Shown piece by piece: positions 18,421 through 25,761 of a stretch of DNA of 63,251 bases. Source of the stretch: Zoogloeaceae bacterium. GTDB lineage: Bacteria > Pseudomonadota > Gammaproteobacteria > Burkholderiales > Rhodocyclaceae. Position 1 is the stretch's first letter. Every line of letters begins with the position of its first letter. A program made the position numbers and the translations under genes. The notes beneath the pieces are model-generated. The model saw nothing but the letters and a program-made list of their open reading frames with translations, did not search any database and had not been told where the DNA came from. The DNA lies in assembly GCA_031271025.1 (NCBI GenBank), contig JAISWQ010000015.1, positions 1-63,251 of the forward strand. The letters run 5' to 3'.

Positions 18421-18507
18421 TATGGCAGAAAAACAGGGCTTCCCCGCCTATCCCTGATACTGTTCAGGTATGATATTAACCAGATTCAGAATGTTTGTCG
18501 ATACTTT

Positions 18508-18521
18508 TTCATCGTAAAACC
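18508..18521. repeat. Fragment of the 37-bp repeat (R2) fused to copy B
   Basis: TTCATCGTAAAACC matches the first 14 nt of the 37-bp repeat found complete at 22576 and 55127, and it runs directly into the end of MITE copy B. The two repeat types therefore adjoin here. Confidence 0.5.
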
Positions 18522-18740
18522 AAGAACCTGTTCATAATTTCTGGTTTTCCCTGGCGCAGCCTTCCCATGCAGTCGTCACAAGCAAGGAGCGTAACGACAC
18601 GCAATCCATGCGGTGGTGATGCCTTCCAGAAAGCTGAAGCATATCCCAGTACCGTTGGGAAAGCCGCGCACTGTGCTCTCCTCACTTGTGACGAAAATGG
18701 CTTGGAAAAGCGGCTTACTGGAGATCATGAACTGCTTCTA
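18522..18740. mobile_element. MITE-like repeat, copy B, overlapping the GT41 stop codon
   Basis: About 219 bp in opposite orientation to copy A. It begins AAGAACCTGTTCATAATTTC and ends AATCATGAACTGCTTCTA-like. The interior includes CGCAATCCATGCGG and TTGTGACGAAAATGG. It lies between the methyltransferase and GT41 genes. Its right end contributes the final codons (RSSS) and the TGA stop of the GT41 gene, which suggests insertion into that gene's 3' end. Confidence 0.8.
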
Positions 18741-21148
18741 ACGCCTGACAGGGGATGTTCCGCCAGCCAGCGCCGCCACATGCCGCGAAACGCCTGTTCC
18801 AGCGAACGCGCCATGCGCGGGCTATCCATCAGGGGAGAGGCCAGCATCCGCTCGCGCAAGCCCGCCCGTAGCCGTTTCAGGCGTTCGTGATCCCGCGCCA
18901 GCGCCACGGCGATGTCTACATAGGCGTCAGCATCGGCGGCCACCAGTTCGTGCAACCCCACATTTTCCAGAATCGCCTTGCCCATGCGCGCCACCAGCAT
19001 GTCGCCCGGCAGGGTGACAAAAGGCACGCCCATCCAGATGCCGTCATAGCCAGTGGTGCCGCCGTTGAAGGGAAAGGGATCGAGACAAAGGTCGGCTTCG
19101 TTGTGCTGCTCGAAAAACGCCTGACGCGAACAGAATCCGCGCAATTCCAGGCGATCCGCCGCGACGCCGCGCTGCCGGAACTGCGCTTCCACATACTCCA
19201 CCATCGTGCCGTCGCGCCCGCCGCGCGCCACCAGAATCAGCCTGGATTCCGGCACGCGCAACAGGATGCGCGCCCAGAGATCCAAAGCCTTCTGGCTCGC
19301 CTTGCGGAAATTGTTGAAACAGGCAAAGGTGAACGGTTTGCCTTCCCGCTCGCAGGGCAATCCCGGCAACACCGGAACATCATCCGGATAATCCGCCACC
19401 GAACGCACGCCATAGCAATCCGGCAGGGGCCAGGGGGTCTCGGCGCTCCAGCCGGACGCTTCCAGCACCGGATCGGGCGGCACAAGAATGTAATCCATCG
19501 CCGACATGCCGCTTGTCCCCGGAAAGCCCAGCCAGCCCACCTGGATGGGCGCGGGTTTGCGCGCCAGCATCAGTTGCCGCCCGCCCTGCGTGTTGCCGTT
19601 CAGGTCAATCAGTATGTCAATCTCGTCTTCCCGGATCAGATCCGCCAGCCGGTCGTCGCCCAGCGCCATCACATCGCGCCAGTGCTCCGTATTCACTTTG
19701 AGCAGTTCGGTCATGGCGTCCCGGCGCATACTGTTGAAATAAACGAAATTTTCCACGGCCTGTGCGCGATCCAGATGCAGGTAGAAAGGGTAAACAAAGA
19801 GCATGACCGGGTGATTGTTCAGATCCGAGGAAAGCCAGCCGATGCGCAGACGGCGTTCCGGAGCGCGGTCGCGGTCGTGAAAATCGTCCGCCCGGCGCTT
19901 GCGCTGGCACAGGTTGCGGTCGAATTCCCGCGCTGTCTCCAGCACATCCTGCGCGCTCACCTCACTGGAATGCACCAGCGTCCACAGCAGATTGGTATAG
20001 ATGACAGGACGTTCCGGCTCCACCGCCAGCGCCTCGCGCAGAAGCGGAATCGCCTCGGCGTTGCGCGCCTGGTCGCCATACCAGGTGGCAAGATTGATCC
20101 GCCCGTTCTGGTGATTCGGATCCCGGCTGAGAATCGCCTTTGCCGCCTGCCACGCCTTTTCACTTTCTCCCTGGCGGTTGTAGATGAGGATCAGGACGTT
20201 CCAGGCATTCAGGTTTTTCGGGTTGCGCTCGACGGCCAGCTCGAAATTTTCCCGTGCCGCGTCGGTATTGCCATGTTGCTCGAACATCATCCCCAGTTGC
20301 TCGTAGATCCAGTCCTCGTTCGCGCCCGCCGCGTGCGCGGCCTCCATCGCGTCGATGGCGGCAAGCGTATCGCCGCTGGCCACCAGGGAAAACGCCAGCT
20401 TGAGATGCAGCACGAACGCTGCAGAATCTGCCGCTTCTTCCTGCGCCTCCCGGTAAAATTTTGCCGCTACCTGGAAATTCCGGCGCTCCATTTCCGCATC
20501 CCCGGCCAGACTCAGGGTCATGGACGCTTTCGGCGCCAGCACAAAGAGTTTTTCCAGGCAGGCTTCCGCTTCGGAAAACGCGCCTTTTTCCATTTGCAGA
20601 TAGCCCAGATTCATCCAGGCTTCCGGATTCCGCGCATCCATGCACACCGCCTTGCGAAACGCGCGCAGCGCCGCGTCCAGTTCCCCCGAATACTGCAAGG
20701 CCAGCCCCAGCAGGCAGTAATGCCCGGCCTGCGGTTTTTCCTTGCGTATGAGCGCCTGCAAAACCGTTTTCGCATGTCCCCACAGCCGCGCCTTCACATA
20801 GAGACCGGAAAGCGCAAGCAGAATGCCCGCGTCGTTGGGCGCGAGGCGGCGCGCGGTCTTCAGTTCCGCAATGCCCTCCTCCAGCGCGCCCAGACGTCCG
20901 CAGCATTCGCCCAGACGCTGGTGGTAACAGGCACGCTTCGGGGACAGGGCAACCGCATGGGCAAGAAACGTCCGGGCGGTTTCCGCCTGCCCTATGCCCA
21001 GCGCCACCTCGCCCAGACCAAACCATGCCGCATGGGCGTTTGCGTCCAGCGCGGCGGCAGCCTCGAATTTCGCGCCCGCCTCTTCATAATGCTGGCGGCG
21101 CAGGGCCTTTTGTCCCTGGTCGATCAAACGCCGGATTTTTTCGGACAT
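18725..21148 (-). CDS. TPR-GT41 (SPINDLY/O-GlcNAc transferase-like) glycosyltransferase
   Basis: Cytosolic protein glycosyltransferase. Residues ~1-400 are tetratricopeptide repeats (about ten units, such as NPEAWMNLGYLQMEKGAFSEAEACLEK), the substrate-reading arm. Residues ~425-790 are the GT41 catalytic half, with RLRIGWLSSDLNNHPV, IDILIDLNGNTQGG, APIQVGWLGFPGTSGM, FACFNNFRKAS (UDP-sugar site) and DPFPFNGGTTGYDGIWMGVPFVTLPG. It is divergent from the flagellin gene, 245 bp away. Such enzymes O-glycosylate flagellin or other surface proteins in several bacteria, so flagellin is the likely acceptor (inference). The last codons and stop come from MITE copy B, so the native C-terminus may have been slightly different. 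Confidence 0.92.
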   Translation of the reverse strand: MSEKIRRLIDQGQKALRRQHYEEAGAKFEAAAALDANAHAAWFGLGEVALGIGQAETARTFLAHAVALSPKRACYHQRLGECCGRLGALEEGIAELKTARRLAPNDAGILLALSGLYVKARLWGHAKTVLQALIRKEKPQAGHYCLLGLALQYSGELDAALRAFRKAVCMDARNPEAWMNLGYLQMEKGAFSEAEACLEKLFVLAPKASMTLSLAGDAEMERRNFQVAAKFYREAQEEAADSAAFVLHLKLAFSLVASGDTLAAIDAMEAAHAAGANEDWIYEQLGMMFEQHGNTDAARENFELAVERNPKNLNAWNVLILIYNRQGESEKAWQAAKAILSRDPNHQNGRINLATWYGDQARNAEAIPLLREALAVEPERPVIYTNLLWTLVHSSEVSAQDVLETAREFDRNLCQRKRRADDFHDRDRAPERRLRIGWLSSDLNNHPVMLFVYPFYLHLDRAQAVENFVYFNSMRRDAMTELLKVNTEHWRDVMALGDDRLADLIREDEIDILIDLNGNTQGGRQLMLARKPAPIQVGWLGFPGTSGMSAMDYILVPPDPVLEASGWSAETPWPLPDCYGVRSVADYPDDVPVLPGLPCEREGKPFTFACFNNFRKASQKALDLWARILLRVPESRLILVARGGRDGTMVEYVEAQFRQRGVAADRLELRGFCSRQAFFEQHNEADLCLDPFPFNGGTTGYDGIWMGVPFVTLPGDMLVARMGKAILENVGLHELVAADADAYVDIAVALARDHERLKRLRAGLRERMLASPLMDSPRMARSLEQAFRGMWRRWLAEHPLSGVRSSS

Positions 21149-21159
21149 GACTCTCGGAA

Positions 21160-21187
21160 AATATACGTATCGGGAAGCTGCCGATTA
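21160..21187 (+). promoter_or_regulatory. Weak sigma28-like flagellin promoter candidate
   Basis: GCCGATTA (21180-21187) resembles the sigma28 -10 element GCCGATAA. The -35 side (AATATACGT region) matches TAAAGTTT poorly. It would give a leader of ~200 nt, so this is a tentative call. Confidence 0.3.
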
Positions 21188-21272
21188 TGCGGAACTTCAC
21201 CGGCAAAGAAAAGCCGCGCATGTTCAAACCAGGCTGGCACGATTGATGCTTGGGTGGCACGTACTTTCACCC

Positions 21273-21304
21273 AAACCAATTCCGGTTTGAAAGCCCCCTT
21301 CAGG
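21273..21304. repeat. Diverged partial copy of the 37-bp repeat (R2)
   Basis: AAACCAATTCCGGTTTGAAA followed by GCCCCCTTCAG resembles the middle and end of R2. It lies in the flagellin leader, between the promoter candidate and the start codon, and contains the R2 dyad AAACC/GGTTT. Confidence 0.5.
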
Positions 21305-21393
21305 GGAATCGTCCCGCATGGGAGAGGCATGACCGCTTCCATGCACTGTTACCGCCCGGTTACGGGCGTGAATTGAAATACGGGAGCGGCAAA

Positions 21394-22248
21394 ATGCCTC
21401 AAATCATCAACACCAATATTCCCTCGCTCAACGCGCAGCGGAATCTGAACACCTCGCAAGGTACGCTCAACGAAGCCTTGACGCGGCTTTCTTCCGGTCT
21501 GCGTATCAACAACGCGAAGGATGATGCCGCCGGCATGGCCATTGCGGAAAACATGAACGCCGCCGCGCGCGGCATGATTGTCGCCCAGCGCAACGCCAAT
21601 GACGCGATTTCGGCCGGGCAGACAGCGGAAGCCGGACTTTCCAACATCGCCGGGCACCTGCAACGGATGCGCGAACTGGCGGTGCAGGCGGCCTCCGGTC
21701 AGTATGACTCGGTCAACCGGGAGGCGCTGGACGCGGAATTCCAGCAACTTTCCTCGGAAATCGCGCGCGTGGTCGATGCCACCAACTTCAACGGCAAGCA
21801 ACTCCTGACTTCCAACAGCGAATTCGTGACCGGCAACGGCAGCACAGGTGTGCAGTTCCAGGTGGGCGAAACCATTCACGGCTACTCGCAGATCAAGCTG
21901 AAGACCCTGGATGGCCATGTTATGGCGCAGAGCGTGGCGGGCACAGGGCTGACGGGCGACGATGGCATCAACGCACTGGACGCGATGAGTGTGATCGACG
22001 CGGCGCTGACGGCGGTCAACAAGGCACGCGCCGACCTGGGCGCCGGACAGGCCCGGTTTGAAGCCACGCTGACCCAGCTTTCCGCCGCGCACGAAAATAC
22101 GGAAGCCTCCCGCAGCCGGATTACCGATGCCGACTACGGCGCTGAAACCGCGAAGCTCGCCCGCGCGCAAATCCTGCAACAGGCGGGTACGGCGATGCTG
22201 GCGCAGGCCAACGCCATTCCGCAGAACGTGCTCTCGCTCCTGAGCTGA
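21394..22248 (+). CDS. fliC: Flagellin
   Basis: Filament subunit, exported by the flagellar type III system. The N-terminal D0/D1 helix is canonical (MPQIINTNIPSLNAQRNL, then LSSGLRINNAKDDAAGMAIA), as is the C-terminal one (SRITDADYGAETAKLARAQI, ending NAIPQNVLSLLS). At 284 residues it is short, and the variable D2/D3 outer region is nearly absent (about residues 145-190). The ATG at 21394 has GGGAG 7 nt upstream; an earlier in-frame start would add a non-flagellin leader. Neighbours suggest modification by the divergent GT41 enzyme and chaperoning by FliW. No other flagellar structural genes are in the window. Confidence 0.96.
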   Translation: MPQIINTNIPSLNAQRNLNTSQGTLNEALTRLSSGLRINNAKDDAAGMAIAENMNAAARGMIVAQRNANDAISAGQTAEAGLSNIAGHLQRMRELAVQAASGQYDSVNREALDAEFQQLSSEIARVVDATNFNGKQLLTSNSEFVTGNGSTGVQFQVGETIHGYSQIKLKTLDGHVMAQSVAGTGLTGDDGINALDAMSVIDAALTAVNKARADLGAGQARFEATLTQLSAAHENTEASRSRITDADYGAETAKLARAQILQQAGTAMLAQANAIPQNVLSLLS

Positions 22249-22277
22249 ACGCGGCTTCGTCTCCGTGTGGAACGAGT

Positions 22278-22312
22278 GGATTGCCACGTTGCTGTGTTCC
22301 TTGCAGCAACGA
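22278..22312. repeat. Partial core of the dispersed GGATTGCCACG repeat
   Basis: GTGGATTGCCACG followed by a CCTTGCAGCAACGAG string resembles the centre of the family seen at 17.1, 35.6, 58.8 and 62.6 kb. It lies just after the flagellin stop. Confidence 0.5.
22288..22310 (+). terminator. Small hairpin after fliC
   Basis: GTTGCTG/CAGCAAC 7-bp stem with a 9-nt loop, 40 bp after the flagellin stop. There is no good T tract, so it may only be part of the repeat core. Confidence 0.35.
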
Positions 22313-22316
22313 GGGT

Positions 22317-22360
22317 CTTGTCATCCGCAGATTTTTCTGCGTCATCTGCGGATAGACAAG
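22317..22360. terminator. Long hairpin between fliC and the FkbM remnant
   Basis: Arms CTTGTC-ATCCGCAGA (22317-22331) and TCTGCGGATAGACAAG (22345-22360) pair with a single bulge around a T-rich loop. Likely terminates convergent transcription after fliC, although no long terminal T run is present. Confidence 0.5.
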
Positions 22361-22575
22361 ACGATGACTTTCATCGCCTCGAAATCATAGCCTGCTTTTT
22401 CCAGATCGTTCAGCGTATTGCCTGTATATGCGCCGCAGTCGATGAAACGCAGCGGATTGGGCCAGCACGGCAGATCTTCAGGATGGCAAGTCTGCGCCTT
22501 GAGATAAGGCGGCAAGAGGGAAAACCGCCCGGAAACCCGGAAGCGCACGATGCCCTCTAACCATTGGCGGCTGGC
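22342..22575 (-). pseudogene. FkbM-family methyltransferase remnant
   Basis: A 77-codon open stretch reads WPNPLRFIDCGAYTGNTLND, then LEKAGYDFEAMKVIV. The first part matches FkbM SAM-binding motif I; members of the family continue into AFEPD. Upstream codons (ASRQWLEGIVRFRVSGRFSL) also fit the family's region before the domain. The 5' part is missing at the boundary with the 37-bp repeat, and the 3' part is lost after the hairpin. So this looks like a decayed glycan-methyltransferase gene flanked by repeats, not an active gene. Confidence 0.65.
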
Positions 22576-22613
22576 TTCATCGTAAAACCCACTCCGGTTT
22601 GAAACCCCGCCCT
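22576..22613. repeat. 37-bp repeat R2, complete copy
   Basis: The sequence starts TTCATCGTAAAACCCACTCC and ends GGTTTGAAACCCCGCCC. It matches the copy at 55127 at 35 of 37 positions and contains an AAACC...GGTTT dyad. It directly abuts the stop codon of the ThDP enzyme (22614-22616). Confidence 0.8.
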
Positions 22614-24458
22614 TCAGCGCGGTGCGCCGGAGGGAACTTCGTTGGCGGAATTTCGCATGTTGCGCGCCAGTTCTTCCGGCGGCAGGAAGGGGAACATGTC
22701 TTCCAGCGCGGGCGAAACGATGCGGCCATCCGGCAATTGTCTTGACGACATGCGCGGCTCAAAGCCCTGGGTTGCGTCGAGGCGAACGACGGCCAGCATG
22801 GGCGCGGCATCCGCCAATAGTTCGGGAAGACGTGCCGCGAAATCTTCCCCCGCCAGTTCGCACGCGGAAAGGCCAAAGGCTTTGCCCAGGGCGACAAAAT
22901 CCGGGAAGGACACGCCGGAAGCCGGACTCTCGCCGGTCAGGCGGCCAAAGAAATTGGCCTGCGAACTGCGAATGGAAAGATAACCGCCGTTGTCCAGGAT
23001 GAAAATCTTGAGCGGCAGGCGATGGTGCGCCACTGTCTGCAATTCCTGGAGATTCAGCATGATGCTGCCATCGCCTTCCAGGCAGATGACGCGCTTTTGC
23101 TGTCCGCGCGCCGCCATTGCGCCATAGTAAGCGCCAATGGCGGCGGGCAGGCCGTAGCCCATCGAGGCACAGCCGGAATTGGAAAACAGGCGCATCCCGC
23201 GTTTGATTGCGCCCGCCTGAAAGGGCACGATGCAGGCCGCCGCGTTGGCGCAGGCCACGATGTCATCGGCTTCCAGAAGCCCGAACAGGGTCTCGATGAA
23301 ATGGTAGGGGTTGATCCTGCCCGCGCAAATTTGCCGCTGCGGCGGCCGCACATTGGGATATTCGCGCAGCCAATCCTTGCAGCGCCGCTGCCATGCCTGA
23401 TGCGCGGGCTTGGCAGGCAGGGGATTCGGCAGGCATTTTTCCAGTGTCGTCAAAAAAACGTTCAGATCCGCCTGAATGGGAAGGTCCGTTGCGAGCGAAG
23501 GTTTTTCCAGTTCCGCCGAATCAATATCGACTTGCGCCCTGAAGGCGTTTTTCGCAAACGAAGCCCAGTTGTAACCTGTCTGGCGGATGTTGAGACGGCT
23601 GCCCAGCGTCAGCAGAAAATCGGCGTTCTGCACGGCGAAATTCCCGGCGCGGGTGCCGATGGTGCCGGGACGTCCGCAAAAGAGCGGGTCGTCGCTGGCG
23701 ATGAGATCATGCGTCCAGGCGGTGGCCACCGGCACGCCCAGCCTGGCGGTGACACGCTCGAAAATCGCGGTTGCGCGCGCCGCGCGAATGCCGCTGCCTG
23801 CCAGAATCACCGGCCTTTGGCTTGCGGCAAGCCGCGCCAGAATTTCCTGACACTGCGCCGCAAGTTGCGCGGCGGGCGGCGCGGCATCAGGCTCCGGCAC
23901 GAATCCCGGCAAGGTTTCCGGCGCTACCAGCGCCGACTGCACATCCAGCGGAATATCCAGCCAGCAGGGGCCGGGGCGTCCGTGCTCTGCCAGATGGAGC
24001 GCCTTTTCCAGCTCGAAGCGGATGCGGCCGGGGTCATCGACGAACGCGACATATTTGCAGATGGGCTGCGCCAGCGCCACGATGTCGGCTTCCTGATCGC
24101 CCAGTTGCCGCAAATGGCGCAGCCCCATGTGGCGCAGACTGGTTTCCCGCTTGACCTGACCGGAAATGACCAGCAAGGGGATGGAATCCGTCCAGGCGCC
24201 AAAAACGCCATTCAGGGCGTTGATCCCACCGGGGCCGGTCGTCACGTTGAGCACGCCGACGCTTTCACGGATACGGGCTGAGGCTTCCGCCGCCATCGCG
24301 GCAGCCTGTTCATGATGAAAGCAGACGGCGGCAAGGCCCGGCTGGTGCCCCAGGGCGTCATTCAGGAACATCGCGCCGCCGCCCGTCATCAAAAACACAT
24401 GGCGCACGCCATGTTGGACGAGCGCCTGGGCAATGTATTCGGCAACGCGCAGCGGCAT
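22614..24458 (-). CDS. Acetolactate-synthase-like ThDP-dependent enzyme
   Basis: Full-length ThDP enzyme of the acetohydroxyacid synthase/pyruvate oxidase fold. The N-terminal PYR domain has the catalytic Glu in VCFHHEQAAAMAAE, and the middle domain covers residues ~195-330 (PVILAGSGIRAA). The C-terminal PP domain has the ThDP/Mg motif EGDGSIMLNLQELQTV...ILDNGG. Length 614 is longer than IlvB by a C-terminal tail. There is no small regulatory subunit next to it, so biosynthetic acetolactate synthase is unlikely. Similar stand-alone enzymes occur in surface-polysaccharide and glycan loci, and the GT41/flagellin/FkbM setting favours a sugar-tailoring or precursor role (inference). Its stop codon touches repeat R2. 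Confidence 0.85.
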   Translation of the reverse strand: MPLRVAEYIAQALVQHGVRHVFLMTGGGAMFLNDALGHQPGLAAVCFHHEQAAAMAAEASARIRESVGVLNVTTGPGGINALNGVFGAWTDSIPLLVISGQVKRETSLRHMGLRHLRQLGDQEADIVALAQPICKYVAFVDDPGRIRFELEKALHLAEHGRPGPCWLDIPLDVQSALVAPETLPGFVPEPDAAPPAAQLAAQCQEILARLAASQRPVILAGSGIRAARATAIFERVTARLGVPVATAWTHDLIASDDPLFCGRPGTIGTRAGNFAVQNADFLLTLGSRLNIRQTGYNWASFAKNAFRAQVDIDSAELEKPSLATDLPIQADLNVFLTTLEKCLPNPLPAKPAHQAWQRRCKDWLREYPNVRPPQRQICAGRINPYHFIETLFGLLEADDIVACANAAACIVPFQAGAIKRGMRLFSNSGCASMGYGLPAAIGAYYGAMAARGQQKRVICLEGDGSIMLNLQELQTVAHHRLPLKIFILDNGGYLSIRSSQANFFGRLTGESPASGVSFPDFVALGKAFGLSACELAGEDFAARLPELLADAAPMLAVVRLDATQGFEPRMSSRQLPDGRIVSPALEDMFPFLPPEELARNMRNSANEVPSGAPR

Positions 24459-24570
24459 GGATCAGTCATCTCCAGAAACAGTGCGCGGACTATAGCAGAG
24501 ACGGAATCCGGCGGGAAAAATTCCAGGCGGCGTCAGGCGCGATTGAAAGAGGCGGAAACAAGCGCGAAAC

Positions 24571-24665
24571 TTCATCATTGCGAGAGACGAAGCGCCGCAG
24601 TGCTCTCCTTGCCTGTGACGAATGGAATCTGGAAAAGCGGCTTGTCGGGAATCGTAAACAGCTTG
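24571..24665. repeat. Partial MITE copy C (right half)
   Basis: Contains TCATTGCGAGAGACGAAGCG, TGTGACGAATGGAATCTGG and GGAAAAGCGGCTTGTCGGGA, matching the right half of copy B, and ends in ATCGTAAACAGCTT like the terminal repeat. It stops 4 bp before the stop codon of the small gene at 24670-24912. Confidence 0.75.
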
Positions 24666-24669
24666 TATC

Positions 24670-24912
24670 CTACGCTTCGTAGCCTGAAGAGATCGCCGCG
24701 ATTTCTGCCTGAAAAGCTGCCTTGACCTGGGTTTCGTCGTAGCCCATGAGCACGGCATCCTGCAAGGCATCCAGCGCGCATTGGCGCAATTCCGCCAGAT
24801 TTTCCTGCATGACTTTCAGTTTTTCCGTACAGGCGATAATGCTGCCGTCCGGCGCGCGCCAGGGATTTTGCGGCGTGCCGTAAGGCGCGGAAAGAGACTT
24901 GGGTTGCGGCAT
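24670..24912 (-). CDS. Small conserved hypothetical protein downstream of fliW
   Basis: 80 residues, beginning MPQPKSLSAPYGTPQNPWRA and containing NPWRAPDGSIIACTEKLKVM and an acidic, helical second half (AELRQCALDALQDAVLMGYD). No signal peptide or membrane segment. I recall similar short proteins in other betaproteobacteria but cannot attach a function. It follows fliW after a probable terminator on the same strand, so it is perhaps expressed separately. The clean start, normal codon use and compact helical composition support a real gene. Confidence 0.65.
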   Translation of the reverse strand: MPQPKSLSAPYGTPQNPWRAPDGSIIACTEKLKVMQENLAELRQCALDALQDAVLMGYDETQVKAAFQAEIAAISSGYEA

Positions 24913-24939
24913 GAAAAAAAGGGGAGAAAAAAGAAAACG

Positions 24940-24985
24940 AAAAAGAAAACCGCCAGAGCACGAAAAGACATTCGACTTCTGGCGG
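24940..24985 (-). terminator. Terminator downstream of fliW
   Basis: On the minus strand CCGCCAGA pairs with TCTGGCGG (24978-24985 with 24950-24957) and is followed by a T-rich run (TTTTCTTTTTCG). A smaller GCCGCC/GGCGGT hairpin lies at the fliW stop itself. Confidence 0.65.
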
Positions 24986-25010
24986 AATGAACACGCACGT
25001 CAAACCGCCC

Positions 25011-25457
25011 TCAGGCGGCAAAATTGCTCAGATTGGACAGCACCACATTGGAACGCACGAAAGGCAGCAGCTTTTGCAGCCCCAGCCGGGTTTTGGTATT
25101 GAGGATCAGCGGCGCGCGCAGGTTCGCGCCCAGACCAGCAGCATTCTTGTCCGCCTGTTTGAAAAGCACCAGCATCACTGCGGCATCGGCAGGATTGGTG
25201 AGCTTCAGGGCGGCTTCTTCCGCGTCGGTCAGGGAAAGCTCATAACTGAAACCCAGCGCGGCGGGATCAATGATCTGGAAGGCAAGCGCCGGGTCATCCA
25301 GCGATTGCAGCGTATAACTCACCGGATCCCCTGTTTCGACTTCGTGAATCAGCGTAAACCGCCTGTTGCTTTCAAAGCTGATGAGACCCGCCGGAAATTC
25401 AATGACCTGTTCCGCTGCAACCTCGATGCTGCCAAACAGATAGGTTTCGACTTTCAT
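25011..25457 (-). CDS. fliW: Flagellar assembly factor FliW
   Basis: Cytosolic flagellin-binding protein. In the FliW-CsrA-flagellin switch, FliW is held by flagellin and, when free, antagonises CsrA. The family motifs are visible: VIEFPAGLISFESNRRFTLI, LQSLDDPALAFQIIDP, and the later NLRAPLILNTKTRLGLQ. Length 148 is typical. ATG at 25457 is preceded by AAGGAG; the open frame extends 13 codons further without a better site. It lies near fliC but is separated from it by the ThDP gene and repeats. No csrA is visible in the window. Confidence 0.94.
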   Translation of the reverse strand: MKVETYLFGSIEVAAEQVIEFPAGLISFESNRRFTLIHEVETGDPVSYTLQSLDDPALAFQIIDPAALGFSYELSLTDAEEAALKLTNPADAAVMLVLFKQADKNAAGLGANLRAPLILNTKTRLGLQKLLPFVRSNVVLSNLSNFAA

Positions 25458-25761
25458 GACGCCAAACTCCTTGAAAAGGTTGAAGTAAGTTGCCAAACGA
25501 ACAGGGATGCTACTCCATTTTCATTCAGGTGTCTCATGGGAAAATCAAGCCAATTCGCAGACAGGACGCCAGATAGAAACAGCACGGCCAGCCTCCAGTC
25601 CATGCGCATACCGCACCCACACTTCATAACTCATTGAAAGAAAAAGATTTTCCACGCCATTCCCTTCCGTCGCCCGCAAACTCTGGTAGAATGCCGCGTT
25701 TTTTTTAACTTTGGGGCTCCTGTCAGCGCAGGATTTTCCCCGTTTCCCGGAGTTTTTGCAC
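25458..25761. other. Divergent intergenic region between fliW and ndk
   Basis: About 300 bp. TAGAAT at 25687-25692 is a plausible -10 for ndk, but no convincing -35 precedes it. No gene with recognisable features is seen; an antisense open frame here lacks protein character. Confidence 0.5.

Noticed and set aside
18887..21376. 829-codon plus-strand frame opposite GT41
   Set aside because: Shadow of the TPR-GT41 gene with basic, unstructured composition.
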